Positions 1 through 12,750 of a stretch of 64,000 bases of DNA are shown here, in pieces. Location of the stretch: contig NC_092047.1 of assembly GCF_003086295.3 (NCBI RefSeq), forward strand, positions 117,344,449-117,408,448. Direction: 5' to 3'. The first letter of the stretch is position 1. Each line of letters begins with the position of its first letter. This DNA comes from Arachis hypogaea. Lineage: Eukaryota > Streptophyta > Magnoliopsida > Fabales > Fabaceae. The translations under genes and the position numbers were made by a program. The notes under the pieces were generated by a model. The model was not told the DNA's origin, made no database searches, and saw nothing but the letters and a program-made list of their open reading frames with translations.

Positions 1-31
1 ATGTGGTGAAATTAATCAAAATCACAAATAC

Positions 32-2205
32 CTGAAGAACAAAAGCAGATGATGATAAAGAAAGAGCAGCACCAATCACTACAGCTTCATCAATGCTTCT
101 GATGTTCACCTATGGATATGATCTCCACAATAAATTAATAAAATAAAATGACAGGCTACTCTAGTAACTCAATTCTACATTATTCTTTGCTAACAAAAAA
201 AATCCTAATGCTTAAGCAGTCAGGTATAGGTTCATAAAATGGTTTTTAAACTGAATCTCTCCCATAATATGCATCCTTGAGGATTGATGAATGGACAAAG
301 CACATATTCACTTAACATTGTGCCAAAACTATAACTTAGAATAAAGGATAAGGTAAAATTGACGCCCACAATTGCATTATTTACAAAATTATGATAACTG
401 AAGTAAATAAGCAGAAAAAGATAAATAGTTATAGACAGAATTCTCACTAGATCAGGCCTTGAGTGGAAAAGGAATTCCAAAATTTTCGTTCCAACAGCCC
501 CATTTGGTGGAAGTTCAAAAGCAGTAAATGCTAAAGTACATAGTACAACCTTCAAAAGTGTATAAATAATTAGAATAAGTAAAAGAAGGCCAAAACATAA
601 TTTCATAAATGTTAAAGAAAAAATAACACTTTCTTTACAAGCAATTGTAAATAATGCATAAGTAAACAAATAAATAAATAGCAAAAGGCATCATGCTTGT
701 TTCAGTTATAATTTTAAAAATAAAGATTAAGATATTTTCTTTTGATTCCCATTTGGATCATAGACATTATACCTGAGCCAATCCCATCCCAAAGGCATAT
801 TTTGCAAGAGCTTTAAGACGTGCAAGTGAAAGCTCTAAACCCATCTCAAATAGCTGAAACAAAACTAGCATATGTCAGACTGATAACATGCTAAATTATA
901 GTGCATATTTCAGAGTTCAAAAGAATTGCAAAATGATAGCAATAGCGACGACAACAAAAAGAGTAGCAGGAACGGCACCTTTGCTGAGATTTATCTTACC
1001 AAGAAAAGAATCCCCCATTCAGACAAAATTTTAACATCTGTAAGGTTTCTAATTAAACCAAACTGATTGAGTACCACCCCAGCAAAGAAGAAACCAAGTA
1101 TCTGCAAATGAGAATCATTGAATTTCTTTCAATTATGAATACAGGACAGTCAAATGGATAAAAATAATTCCACACTTATATGCATGTGAATTTATACAAG
1201 CATCTTTAAAAATTTTAAATAGCTTTAGATATAACTTATTTTCCTTATTCAAAATAAATCTAAACAAGTGTCTGCATTACATCCATCAGTTTCAAATTTA
1301 ACTATTCTACAAATTAGAAAATTTCAAGGCATAGAATGATAATCACAACTTCATACTACATTAAAGCTCACTTCAAATGATAATTGACATAATATGATAC
1401 TGATAGCTGATGAGAATCATATTGATACATGAACAGAATGTCATCTGATAACCAACACAGAGGAGGGTTATGTGATAATGATTTTGCTTATTGAGGTATG
1501 AAGTTAATCATAATTTTGAAGAGCACAATATATTACCGAAAAGATAAAATATCAAGTATTTCTTACAGGACTGGTTTTAACTGATTTGAGTGTGGGTACA
1601 ATTAAGACAGTCACAGCCAAGAAAGTAAGAGTATCCAATCCTAAATCGTTGATGACTTCAACAGCACCAGCAACATCATATGCTACATTTGTCTGCAGTC
1701 TTTGCCAACGCGATGGACTATACTTAAATGAATAGAATCCCTTACTTCCGGAAAACAATGGTACAGAGAGAGGCTTGCTGTTAAAGAAACCTTCTGAGAA
1801 AGAACTCCTGTTAACTATCCCATGACTAGCACAGCGTGGTTGCGGCGTGACTTGCTTGCTGACTGAATAAAACATGAACACAGAACTTCTACATATGCGT
1901 GAAAGAACATGAGAACATCCTGGACTCTTCTGCTTAGTAAGGTCATATCCCTGCAAGAAAACTCTTTAAATCAGATTATACAATAACATGACACTTCCAG
2001 CTTAGCATAATGTATAGTTTGTTTTTCGAGTAAAACAGTGAAATCAACAGAGCAATTGAAGAAACACTATATAGTGATTCCCTCGATGCAAGTTTAAACA
2101 TGTTGAATTGCCATTTCTTTTCTTGATTCCAAAAATCACAATCCAAGTGAAGAAATGTAAGAACGTTACCTTAAAGCTTTGGCAATAAGCTAGAGATTCC
2201 AACAT
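32..2205 (-). CDS. KEA3: K+ efflux antiporter KEA3, 5' half (gene runs off the left edge)
   Basis: Six exons can be placed on the minus strand: 2170-2205, 1567-1950, 1000-1101, 773-853, 448-549 and 32-109, all with GT donors and AG acceptors and all joining in phase, giving 261 residues. Exon 1 codes for MLESLAYCQSFK. The Ser/Thr/Lys-rich N-terminus looks like a plastid transit peptide. The following segments (DLGLDTLTFLAVTVLIVP, LGFFFAGVVLNQFGLI, EWGILFLLFEMGLELS, KYAFGMGLAQVVL) are hydrophobic segments of the CPA2 antiporter fold and match plant KEA3. In known plants KEA3 sits in the thylakoid membrane, exchanges K+ for H+ and speeds acclimation to light changes; its C-terminal nucleotide-binding KTN domain would lie beyond the window. 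The start is the first ATG in a short first exon, in frame. The family call is firm; KEA3 rather than KEA1/2 rests on recognition of this N-terminus. Confidence 0.88.
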
Positions 2206-3122
2206 AGCGGTAGTTGGTTACGAAGAAGCAAAAGAACACAACTTGGAGAAGCGCATTTGCATTATTTGTTTGATATTCTGGTCACAGACACCCAGATAGA
2301 AGTTGAGAGGAAAACAACATAAAATGAAATTAAAAAAAAAAAATAGAGGTGGATAAGTGAGCACGTACACGTAAGAAAGGGGAAAGTAATTTGGATTTTG
2401 GATTAAAGTGCGAGTGATAATGCGTGTGTGTGCAGCGCAACAGATGACCACCACAACTAATATTCAACTGCCGTCCCATTCGTGGTTCACAATAAATGCT
2501 CAGATTTTTCTCAGCCCACATACTCAATCTCCAGCCTCCACGTGGCAAATGTTCCTATTTGTTAAAAAAGTAATTTTAATAATCTTTATAATTTTTGGAG
2601 CACAATAACATTTTGTCTCATATAAAATAATTACCTTTTACATTATCCACGTGAATAGTCATCTAAAAATACGGGTGTGATTGTACGACTGTGTGTAAAA
2701 GGCTTTACACTGCCAGTGCATTAAAATCATCAAAATTACCAGAACAATGAAAGATAGGATGTAATTGGTATTTTGTCTTTCTTTTTGCTAGAAGACTAAC
2801 GAGATGCATTACCTTCCCCTTGAATGTGCTTTAATGCTTCATGCCTTTATGCATGTTCCTTCATTTGTCACTGATGGTTAGCAATTCCATACACACAATT
2901 CATACAGCACAATATTACAACATTCTTAGTCTTAGCATCAGAACTTTCTTATATTGAACATAAACTCAGGATCCATACTACAATCACATAATAGCAATAC
3001 AAGAATCCAGTACCATTACAGCATGGGAAACACAGGTTACCACTCCATTATCCGTCTTCATTTCAGTGACATAATTATTCCAGCATATCCATAATTCCAC
3101 ATAGTAGAGTTCATCACAAAGA
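2206..3122. other. Intergenic: KEA3 upstream region and MSRB 3' flank
   Basis: No gene is visible. The part next to 2206 should hold the KEA3 5' UTR and promoter. The short ORFs here (for example 2408-2608) overlap one another on both strands, have no family resemblance and end in low-complexity A/T runs. Confidence 0.6.
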
Positions 3123-4925
3123 CTAAGAATTAGCAGGCACAAACTTCAGTGAAATGCTGTTGACACAATGGCGTTCATCGGTGGGTGTTGGAAATCCTTC
3201 GCCTTTAAAGACGTGACCAAGATGCCCTCCACAAGCAGCGCATGTTATTTCAATCCTCCTTCCATCAGGGTCCGGCTGGTGACACAATACATTTTTATCA
3301 ACTTGTGATTGTAACTCACATTGCCGATGGAGTTTTAATAGTAACATCTAGTACAAAGTGGTGCAGACAAGTCAACATAAGAACAAAGTAAACTCACAGT
3401 GCGGTTTATGGCTCCAGGAAGGCCCTCAAAGAAAGCTGGCCAACCGCAACCAGAATTGAATTTTGTAGTGGATTTGTAGAGAGGAGTCCCGCAACCTGCG
3501 CAGTTGTACACTCCCTCGCCAAAGAACTTGTCATATTCTCCTGTTCCAGGATACCTGGAAAATGCAAACAATATTTTCTTTTCAGCACGAAAGCAAATCC
3601 CCATCTTGAGTATTCTAAGATATCATAATTAATTGTTCATTCAGGTTTATTATGAACTGAACCTTCTATGAATCATTTCCTTACCATCTGTTTTTCTCAG
3701 TATCTGTTATCAGAATTCATAAATATTTGTATAGGACACACTACGTCTTTTAGGATGATCATTAACATATTAAGGAATACTTCGACTAGCTGCTGTGATC
3801 AAACAACCTAATCAGCATACTTTTGTCTTGAGAATAGTTTAATTTCAATGTATCCCTTAATTAGGCAATAATACCCAAGTAATCCTCATCTTCTTCATGA
3901 GCTGCTTCTTTAAGATGATTCAAGTTTTTCATACTGATAATAAAGGTTGTAATGCTCTGTATATGCAATGAAGCAATAAGTAAGAGAGTTAATAGGTGAC
4001 TGTTAATTTTTATTTAAAAAAATAAAGAAAAAAAATCCATTGCTGGATAAAGGAAGAAAAGATAAAATTGACAACAATTTTGATGAATTTATGCAAAGAA
4101 ATCAACACCAGTTGGCATGGTTAGATATCAATTATCATACACCTCCTGTTACTAACTCAAGTAAAAGCATTTAGTCTAAATTTCAGGTTAAATCGTGAAA
4201 CAACAAGAACAGACTTCTTTGTCGCCATCAGTTAAGGCACACTTACATCCTCCATACATAAAACACAGAACTAACTGAAAATCAGGTATCAAGTTCTGAA
4301 GATAAAAGATTATTTTACTCAATTGTGTTTACCGTAGTACACGGGTCATAACATTGAGAAAAAAATTTTTTTTTTTCTTGATTCCTATTTTGAGTATCTT
4401 CACAGCTCAAAATGAAAAATATTCATCGTTACTACTCAAGTCGCCAAAAAAAAAAAATCATCATTACTACTCCAAAACTGTCCATTAAATTTGAAACTTT
4501 TATATCTACCAACTCAGGTAAAAATGCTCACATGAACTAAGCTTTTTAACACAAATTTTCATACAGACAAAACATCAAACACAGCGAAGTGGGTAGAGAG
4601 AAAGAATGTCATACTCGGTGCCCTTTTGCCTGAGGATCCGAAACTGTTCAGGGGAGAGAATGGCGCGCCACTCTTCTTCCGATTTCTGGACCGACCCAGG
4701 CGCATGTGAAGCCATGGCAACAACCCCAGCACGCAAACGGCGCCTCTGTTGCTGGTGAATTGAAAAGGCAGGAGTAACGGTTTTGGATGGGAGAAGTCTG
4801 AAGAGAGAGGTGGGAGGAGAATGAAGGGGTTGAAGGAGGTGGGAGATAATCGGTTTGGTGTTGGAAGAAGAAAGAGAGAGAGGTGTGGTTCTAAGAATAT
4901 TGTTGAAGCTCATGATCTTGTTCAT
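3123..4925 (-). CDS. MSRB: Peptide methionine-R-sulfoxide reductase B, plastid type
   Basis: Three exons (4615-4925, 3398-3554, 3123-3275) join in phase to give 206 residues, a normal length for plastid MSRBs. The first ~75 residues are rich in Ser, Leu, Pro and Arg and lack acidic residues, as expected for a transit peptide. Mature domain: [18 protein letters not shown], then a first zinc CxxC (CAGC), the GCGWPAF core, a second CxxC (CAAC), [13 protein letters not shown], and the catalytic cysteine in [12 protein letters not shown]. The enzyme reduces the R form of methionine sulfoxide in proteins in the stroma. Intron 1 (4614-3555) is over 1 kb and AT-rich; intron 2 is 122 bp. The start is the first ATG (4925); an internal ATG precedes [15 protein letters not shown] and would give an untargeted form. 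Assignment to MSRB1 or MSRB2 is not certain, though the sequence looks closer to MSRB2. Confidence 0.92.
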
Positions 4926-6114
4926 TCATGTGTCACCTAAACAACCACGGACCTCCATGGACAATACTTGCTATTGCAATGAAATTCAATGGCCCTACCT
5001 ACACTCTAGAGAATTTATTTTTTTAATCTCTATTTTTTTTTTCATTTTTTTTTTTGCATTATATGGTAGTTAACTGAATAGCCCACTAATATATAGAAAC
5101 AAAAAATGTATATTTACTTGAGTATCCGGTTGATACAACAAAGTTTGAAAGTAATTTCTTTTACCACAAAAAAAAAGTTTTAAAGTAATTTCTTGGAACA
5201 TAAGAAGAAGTCCAATGACTAAAATAGAAAGTTTACGAAACAACTAGAATATCAGTCCATTTCTGTCAATTATATTGGGTCACAAAAAAAAGTCCAATAA
5301 CACAAAAAAAATATTTTTCAAAAAATTATCACACATCTCTCCTTCTTCTCCCACTTTCATTAGTGTTATCTTTCTCTTTCTCTCCCACCCCAACACCCTC
5401 CATCGTGATTCACAGCACCATCGACTGTCGTCTTCCCTCCATTGTAACACGCAACCTCCTGCCATCGTAGCTCCCCCACTCGTGACGCACAGCACCTTTA
5501 ACCATTGTGGCTCCCTCCTCGCATTGTATATTTCAGTCAAATGCTGCAGCTCTCTCTGTCCCGACATACTACAGCTCCCTCCCTCGCAACGCGCCGCTCG
5601 GCCGATCACCACAGCTCCTTCTTCATGTCACGCATCCCTGCTGATTCACAGTGTCGTTACCGCCACAACTCCCTCCGTCCCAACATACTGTGGCTCCCTC
5701 CTTCGCGTCGCGCATCCTGATGATTCGTAGCGTCGCCGATCACCGCAATGCTTGTCGCAACGCGTTTCTTTTTTTGTTTTTTTTCTTTAACTATTTTTTC
5801 GGATTTTTTTATGTGGTTTTAAATTTTTTTTTTATGATTTTTTATGTAGATTATTGGATATTTCTTTCTTAAGTTTTGGGATGTTTCTTTTGGGGGTGTG
5901 CTTATGTTTTGTTTTGTTTTTAACTGTTTTTTAGATGGTTTTTTTTATTAATAGATGTTTTTTTATATGGTATTGGATTTTTTTAAGTAAATAGGTAATT
6001 TGTTTTATGTGGGATATTGAATTTTTTTTTATATTTTGATTTTTTTTCGTGAAAAAAATAAATGACCCATGTTTCTTAATTTGTTATCTAGCGAGATTGT
6101 TTCTAAAATTAATA
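4926..6114. other. Intergenic, low complexity with a degenerate GC-richer repeat
   Basis: Next to 4926 is the MSRB promoter. From about 5380 to 5760 the sequence is unusually C/G-rich for this window and repeats variants of CAGCTCCCTC and TCGCGTCGCGCATCC, so the ORFs at 5275-5730 and 5505-5872 look like repeat artefacts rather than genes. From 5760 to 6060 it is T-rich. A ~100-bp segment at 5067-5165 is repeated in the same orientation at 15880-15975, on the other side of the gypsy element. Confidence 0.5.
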
Positions 6115-6119
6115 CTATG

Positions 6120-6650
6120 TGTTCATACCCTGACCCAACGATAAGGCTTAGGTACAAATAAAAGGCCCAATCCGAAGGGTTGAGCCTCACCTAGCACCGA
6201 CCTTCCTCCTGGGAAGTCGGTTCTTATTACGACTTATCCTAAAGAAGTCGGGGACGAGGTTTAGCTGGCAGATAATCACTCGTTTAAATGAGTAACTGCC
6301 CCTAGAATCTCTCTAACCACTTCCAGGAGCCATATCTCAACCTCCCTAAGATAAAGGGACGGTTATCACCCTAAAAAAGTGGCACTACTTCAACGGTGGT
6401 TATTGGTTCACCACTATAAATACACTGACACCTCTCAGGTATCTCTAAGTCCCAATACTCTTTAGACCTGCTCACACCCTTGCTGACTTAGGCATCAGAG
6501 TGTCTTTGCAGGTACCACCCCCCATTCGTTCATACTCACAAGTCGGACGGAGGCCCTCAAGGCGCAGACCCGCTCAAAGGCTTCCTTCCTCAGACGATTG
6601 GGCCAACCCAGTGAGTCCAGCCCAATAATCTCCGGTTACCCATCGTAACA
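6120..6650 (+). repeat. 5' LTR of the complete gypsy element (531 bp)
   Basis: Starts TGTTCATACCC, ends ATCGTAACA, and aligns end to end with 15198-15727. It carries a TATA box at 6415-6422 and a downstream region that runs into the untranslated leader. The ACTTCCAGG...AGATAAAGGGACGGTTA region and the ACTTAGGCATCAGAGTGTC region recur in the LTR at 17393, showing that the two elements belong to one family group. Confidence 0.95.
6415..6422 (+). promoter_or_regulatory. TATA box of the 5' LTR
   Basis: TATAAATA inside CCACTATAAATACACTGA. It is conserved at the same place in the 3' LTR (15493-15500) and in the diverged LTR of the second element, which supports a promoter role. Confidence 0.65.
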
Positions 6651-6651
6651 T

Positions 6652-6666
6652 TGGCGCCGTTGCCGG
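6652..6666 (+). other. Primer binding site, tRNA-Asp type
   Basis: TGGCGCCGTTGCCGG lies one base after the LTR end and is complementary to the 3' end of plant tRNA-Asp(GUC), including its CCA. This is the usual minus-strand primer of Tat-group elements. The second element has the same site at 17910 with one change near its end. Confidence 0.88.
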
Positions 6667-6688
6667 AGAACCGAGAGATCAACTAGTG

Positions 6689-9600
6689 ATGGCGGACAGA
6701 TCCCCCGAAGAGGGTCATGTGGAATCAAATTCCGAACAAGAGAATCTGGATACCGGAAACAATGACGCAGACCTGACCCTCCACCAGGGAACCAACGATC
6801 AGCATAGAGAAGGTACCTCCGGAGTCAAAAATCCGAAGGTGAACTCCTCAGAAGGGCACGAATCGGAGAAGGACGGACAGTCCCATGCAACTGAACTTAT
6901 GGAACTAGTCCACGTCCACCAAAGCCGCCTGAAACAATTGGAACAGGAGCGGGAGCGACAAAGGGAGACGGAAAAGAACCTAAAGGAGGAGATGGAACGA
7001 CGAAAGGAGTTAGAAAGAAAACTCTTGAAGTTGGAATCCTCCCTCAAAGGTCGGAACTCCCGCGACGAGCGAGAAGAGTCGCCCCTAGGAGGGGAGGATC
7101 CCTTCAGCGAGGACATAATGAGGGCAAAGGTTCCGAGGAACTTTAAAAGCCCTGATATGGACCTCTATGACGGAACCACGGATCTAAAGCATCACTTAAG
7201 CAATTTCAAAAGTCGAATGTATCTGGCTGATGCTTCTGACGCTACGCAATGCAAAGCTTTCCCGACAACCTTGTCGAAAGCGGCGATGAAGTGGTTCGAC
7301 AGCCTCCCTCCGAGGTCTGTCACCAGTTTTGAAGACCTCTCAAGGAAGTTTTAGATGAGGTTCTCTATCCAGAAGGACAAAGTAAAACATGCACCAAGCC
7401 TCCTGGGGATAAAGCAGGAGGTCGGAGAATCCTTACGAGCCTATATGGAAAGGTTCAACAAAGCATGTTTAGAAATCCAAGACCTGCCCACCGAGGCAGT
7501 CATAATGGGGTTAGTCAATGGGTTTAGGGAAGGTCCCTTCTCACAGTCCATATCTAAAAGACACCCCAGCTCCTTAAGTGATGTACAGGAAAGAGCTGAA
7601 AAATATATCAACATGGAAGAAAATGCTAGACTGAGAGATTCGAGTTGGCGACTTGGGCATTTCCCCTCAGCAAAAGAGAGGGAGAGGGAACCCAAGAAGA
7701 AGGAAGAACTTGGTCTTGATAAACCAAGGAAATATCACTCTTATACTCCTCTAAAGGTTTCCATAGTGGATGTATACAGAGAGATTTGCAATACTGAAAA
7801 GCTGCCACCTCCCAGGCCCATTAAAAATAAAAAAGGGGGGAGTCGCAGCAACTACTGTGAGTACCATAAAATATATGGTCACTCGACAAATGACTGTTAC
7901 GACCTTAAAAATGTGATAGAAAAGCTGGCTAGAGAAGGCCGGCTCGACAGATATCTCATAGAAAGGTCGGACGGTCATGGGAAGAGAAAGCGAGACGATA
8001 TGGATAAAAGAGACCCACCACCGCAGACTCCAGAGAGACATATCCATATGATCTCAGGAGGATTCGCGGGAGGGGGACTCACCAAGTCCTCTCGCAAAAG
8101 ACATCTCAAGCGGGTCTACCAGGTCGGAGGAGAGTCTTCCGACCTCCCCACCATTTCATTCACAAGAGAAGATGGGCAAGGAATAATCCCTGGGCATGAT
8201 GACCCAGTGGTAATTACTATGACCCTAGCCAATGCCCATCTCCACAGAACCCTAGTAGATCAAAGGAGCTCAGCGGACATCCTTTTCAAGCCCGCTTTTG
8301 ACAAACTAGGGTTGGAGGAGAAAGAATTAAGAGCCTACCCCGACACTTTGTACGGACTAGGCGACACACCAATAAGACCGCTAGGATTTCTACCCCTACA
8401 CAGTACCTTTGGAAAAGGGAAAAAATCCAAAACTCTGAGTATAGACTTCATAGTCATCGATGTAGGGTCAGCATATAATGCTTTGATCGGCAGAGCTACC
8501 CTTAATCGACTCGGAGCGGTGGTGTCAACTCCGCACCTTTGCATGAAATTTCCGACCCCAGCAGGAATAGCAACGGTGAGGGGAGATCAAAAGTTGGCAA
8601 GAAAGTGCTACAATGAAAGCCTGAACCTGAGGGGAAAAGGCAAAGAAGTCCACACCATAGAGTTCGGCGGTACAAGGGCCCGAGAAGAGCTGCGACCACA
8701 GCCGGGAGGAAAAACTGAAGAAATACAGGTCGGCAAAGAGGAAGGAAAAAACACCAACATAGGAGCCAACCTAGGGGAAACCCTAAAGCAAGGGTTGATT
8801 AAGCTCCTAAGAGATAATTCCGACCTCTTTGCCTGGAAAGCCTTTGACATGCCCGGGATAGACCCCGAGCTTATGTTCCACAAGCTCTCGGTATACCCAG
8901 GGTCCTGACCTGTACAACAGAGAAGACGCAAGCTCGGCCCAGAACGAGCCCTAGCAGTGGAAGAGCAAGTGCAGGCACTCCTAGAAGCCGGCTTCATCAA
9001 AGAATTCAAATATCCAACATGGCTAGCAAATGTAGTTCTAGTCAAGAAGCAAAACGGCAAATGGAGAATGTGTGTCGACTATACCGACTTAAATAAGGCA
9101 TGTCCCAAAGACCCTTACCCACTACCAAGTATTGATACCCTAGTAGACTCCAGCTCGGGATATCAATACTTTTCGTTCATGGATGCCTACTCGGGGTATA
9201 ACCAAATTAAATCCCGATGTATGAGCCAGACCAGGAGAAAACATCATTCATCACGCCCAGAGCAAATTTTTGCTATGTGGTCATGCCATTTGGATTAAAA
9301 AATGCGGGAGCCACATACCAAAGGCTGATGAACAAAGTGTTTGCTCCCCACCTTGGGAGCTTAATGAAAGTTTATGTAGACGACATGCTGGTGAAAACCA
9401 AGAAAGAGGCCGACCTCTTAACAGACCTCTCGCAAGTATTTGACACCATAAGGTCACACGGGATGAGGCTAAATCCCACAAAGTGTACCTTCGCGGTGGA
9501 AGCTGGAAAATTTCTAGGGTTTATGCTGACACAAAGGGGGATCGAAGCAAATCCCGATAAGTGTAGAGCTATCCTGGAAATGAAAAGCCCGACTTGCTTA

Positions 9601-11919
9601 AGAGAGGTCCAGCAGCTAAACGGCCGACTTGCAGCCCTCTCCAGATTTTTGGCAGGATTAGCACTAAAATCCCTTCCACTGTTCTCCTTATTGAGAAAGG
9701 GATGTCAGTTCGAGTGGACTCCTGAATGTGAAGAGGCGTTCCAGGAGTTCAAAAGATTCTTGAGTCAACCTCCGGTTCTGACCCGACCTGTAGTTAGAGA
9801 AGACCTCGTCCTATACTTATCTGTAGCGGACAAGGCGGTCGCGTCAGCCCTGATAAGAGAAGACGAGGTCGGTCAGCATCCGGTGTATTTCATCAGTAAA
9901 GTTCTACAAGAACCCGAGCTAAGGTACCACAAACTAGAGAAGTTTGCCTACTCCTTAGTGGTAGCCTCACGAAGGCTACGGCCTTACTTTCAAGCTCATA
10001 CAATAAGAGTCCGCACGAACCAACCCATGAAGCAAATCCTCCAAAAGACGGATATTGTAGGGAGAATGGTTCAATGGGCAATAGAGCTCTCCAAGTTCGA
10101 CTTAAGGTATGAAACTCGGACGGCAATTAAAGCCCAATGCCTTACCGACTTCCTAGCAGAATGTGCAGGAGAGCAAGAGGAAAAGCCAACTTCATGGGAA
10201 CTCTATGTAGATGGATCCTCAAATAAGACAGGAAGCAGTGCAGGCATAATATTAGTGGACGGAAGGGGAACCCAAATAGAGGTTTCCCTCAAATTTGAAT
10301 TCCCAGCTTCAAATAATCAGGCAGAATATGAAGCCCTAATTGCTGGATTAAAGTTGGCAGAAGAAATCGGTGCAACAAAAGTGATGATATATAGCGATTC
10401 CCAAGTAGTGACCTCCCAGATAAACGGAGAGTATCAGGCAAAAGACCCAAATATGAAGAGATACTTGGAAAAAATTTTGGAGTACCTCGGGCGCTTTGCA
10501 GAAACCGAGGTCAAACACATAACTCGGGATCTCAATAGCAGAGCAGACGCCCTCTCCAAGTTAGCAAGTACCAAGCTAGGAGGGAATAATAGAAGCCTGA
10601 TCCAGGAAACTCTCCAGGAACCTTCCGTGGTAAAAACAGAAGAAAGGCAAGTGGTCCTTGAGGTAACCGGATTAAACCTCGGATGGATGAACCCCTTGGT
10701 CGAATATATGAAATTCGACATCCTCCCCAAGGAGGAAAAAGAGGCTAAGAAAATTCGGAGGAAAGCACAACACTATACTCTGGTGAAAAATATTCTCTAT
10801 AGAAGAGGGATATCAACACCATTGTTAAAGTGCGTACCGACCTCGAGAACCACCGAGGTATTAGAGGAGGTTCACAGTGGGATTTGCGGAAATCATCTCG
10901 GAGCCAGGTCGCTTGCCAGAAAAGTAATCCGAGCTGGATTCTATTGGCCGACCTTGCAGAGAGATGCCAAAGAATTTGTGAAAAAATGTCAACCATGCCA
11001 AATGCATGCAAATTTCCACGTGGCTCCCCCTGAAGAACTAATCAGTATAACTTTCCCATGGCCCTTTGCAAAATGGGGGATGGACCTGTTAGGCCCTTTC
11101 CCCCAGGCCCCGGGACAAGTCAAATTCTTGATTGTGGGAATAGACTACTTCACAAAATGGATAGAAGCAAAACCACTGGCTACCATCACAGCCCAAAGAA
11201 GTCGGAGGTTCCTCTACAAGAATATCATCACAAGATATGGGATACCATATTCCATCACTACAGATAATGGAACCCAGTTCGCCGACTCTACCTTCAGAAG
11301 CCTGGTGGCCAGTATGAAGATTAAACACCAGTTCACCTCGGTGGAGCATCCGCAAGCAAATGGACAAGCCGAGGCAGCCAACAAAGTCATACTGGCAGGG
11401 TTGAAGAAAAGGCTACAAGATGCAAAAGAAGCCTGGGCTGAGGAGCTCCCACAAGTGTTATGGGCTTACAGGACAACGCCCCAATCCGCCACTGGAGAAA
11501 CGCCCTTCCGATTAGTCTATGGCGTAGAAGCCATGACACCAATAGAAATCAGCGAACAAAGTCCAAGGGTGATTCTCCACGATGAGATCGGAAACATACA
11601 GGGACATAAAGAGGAGCTCGATTTGCTCCCCGAAGTCCGAGAAGAAGCCCAGATAAGAGAAGCAGCGCTGAAGCAAAGGATGACTACAAGATACAACAAA
11701 AAAGTCATTCGAAGAACCTTCACCCCAAATGACTTGGTCTTGATCAGAAACGACATTGGAGTTAACAAATCAGGGGAAGAAAAACTCGCTGCTAGTTGGA
11801 AGGGACCATACAAAATGAATGAGGTCTTAGGAAAAGGTTATTATAAAGTGACCGACCTGAATGGCACCGAGTTACCAAGGTCGTGGCATGCTTGTAACAT
11901 GAAAAGGTACTATAGTTAA
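6689..11919 (+). pseudogene. gag-pro-pol polyprotein of the gypsy element, three breaks
   Basis: One reading frame starts at ATG 6689 (a GTG lies just upstream) and is interrupted by TAG at 7352-7354 and TGA at 8906-8908. A 5-base insertion that looks like a local duplication (about 9206-9214) then moves it to the frame that stays open from 9217 to 11919. Gag has a charged coiled coil and a zinc knuckle (CEYHKIYGHSTNDC). The aspartic protease region has LVDQRSSADILF, with Arg at a usually Gly position. RT has YVDDM (near 9375). A first RNase H region is followed by a second RNase H domain starting YVDGSSNKTGSSAG (near 10205). Integrase has an HHCC zinc finger (HSGICGNH...CQPC), then Asp in MDLLGPF, Asp in TDNGTQF and Glu in GQAEA, with 35 residues between the last two. 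The related element at 18342 reads through both nonsense sites, so these are mutations here. Confidence 0.9.
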
Positions 11920-12750
11920 AAGCGAACTCTACTCCTTGATGTACTCTTTTCCCAGCTTCATGATTTTTTCCCAAAGTCAAAGGGTTTTTTCTAGAGAAGG
12001 GTTTTTAACGAGGCATCATAGTAGAGGCTAAGGGAAAATAAGCTGTCAGAAGCCCTTAGTAGCAGTAAGGTACCTCCTCAATAAATAAAGATCTTTTTTA
12101 CAATATCTCTTATAAATTCCTTCTTGCTTTTTTCTTTCTACGAAACGCGCCGACTTAAGCTCGATAAAACGTGAAAATCCTATGAACCGACCTAGATGGT
12201 CGTCAGGATGAAACGACAAGGTACAAGTCGGTGTAAAGAGGTTATAAAAGTCGATGGTAAGAGACTCGGAAATACACCGACTCATAAGTCGAAGTGAAAA
12301 TCCGAGTAGAAAGGAAAACACATCGCAAAAATAACCTAAGTCATAGGAACTCAACAAATCACAAAGTTGAGTATAAGGAATAGCAAGAGAGATCGAAAAC
12401 CTATTAAAGCGTAAGTACTGTCCTGAAGCCCTTAGAGAAAAGGAACCCAAAAGGACAGACAGCCAGGAGAAAGGTTTTCAAAACTGAGAAGATCAAAAAT
12501 GGTTTTTTCCAAAAAAATTAAAATCAGAAAAGCATACACGCAAAAGATAACTAAAAACCCTTATCCAAAAAAAGGGTATTTCTTTTTTCAAAAACTTAAA
12601 ACCCTTATCCAAAAAAGGGTACTTATAAATATTTTCTTGACGGCCTTAAAAGGCCAGAGAAATGTTAAGTTATCATCACCACCAACAAACAAAAAAGAGT
12701 TTAAAAAATGAGGGACCCACAGGCCGGGCCCCTATATAGCTAATAAATCT
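11920..12750. other. Retrotransposon 3' non-coding region between pol and the antisense gene
   Basis: Purine-rich, with repeated AAACCCTTATCC / AAAAAGGGT blocks around 12550-12620. I see no conserved protein. The ORF at 12499-12711 is lysine/isoleucine low complexity and looks spurious. Confidence 0.55.

Noticed and set aside
5275..5872. Overlapping ORFs of 71-151 residues on both strands
   Set aside because: They lie in a degenerate C/T-rich repeat with no domain and are open in several frames at once, so they are artefacts of composition.
6799..7116. Minus-strand Ser/Arg-rich ORF in gag
   Set aside because: It is the complement of the charged gag coiled coil and has no independent support.
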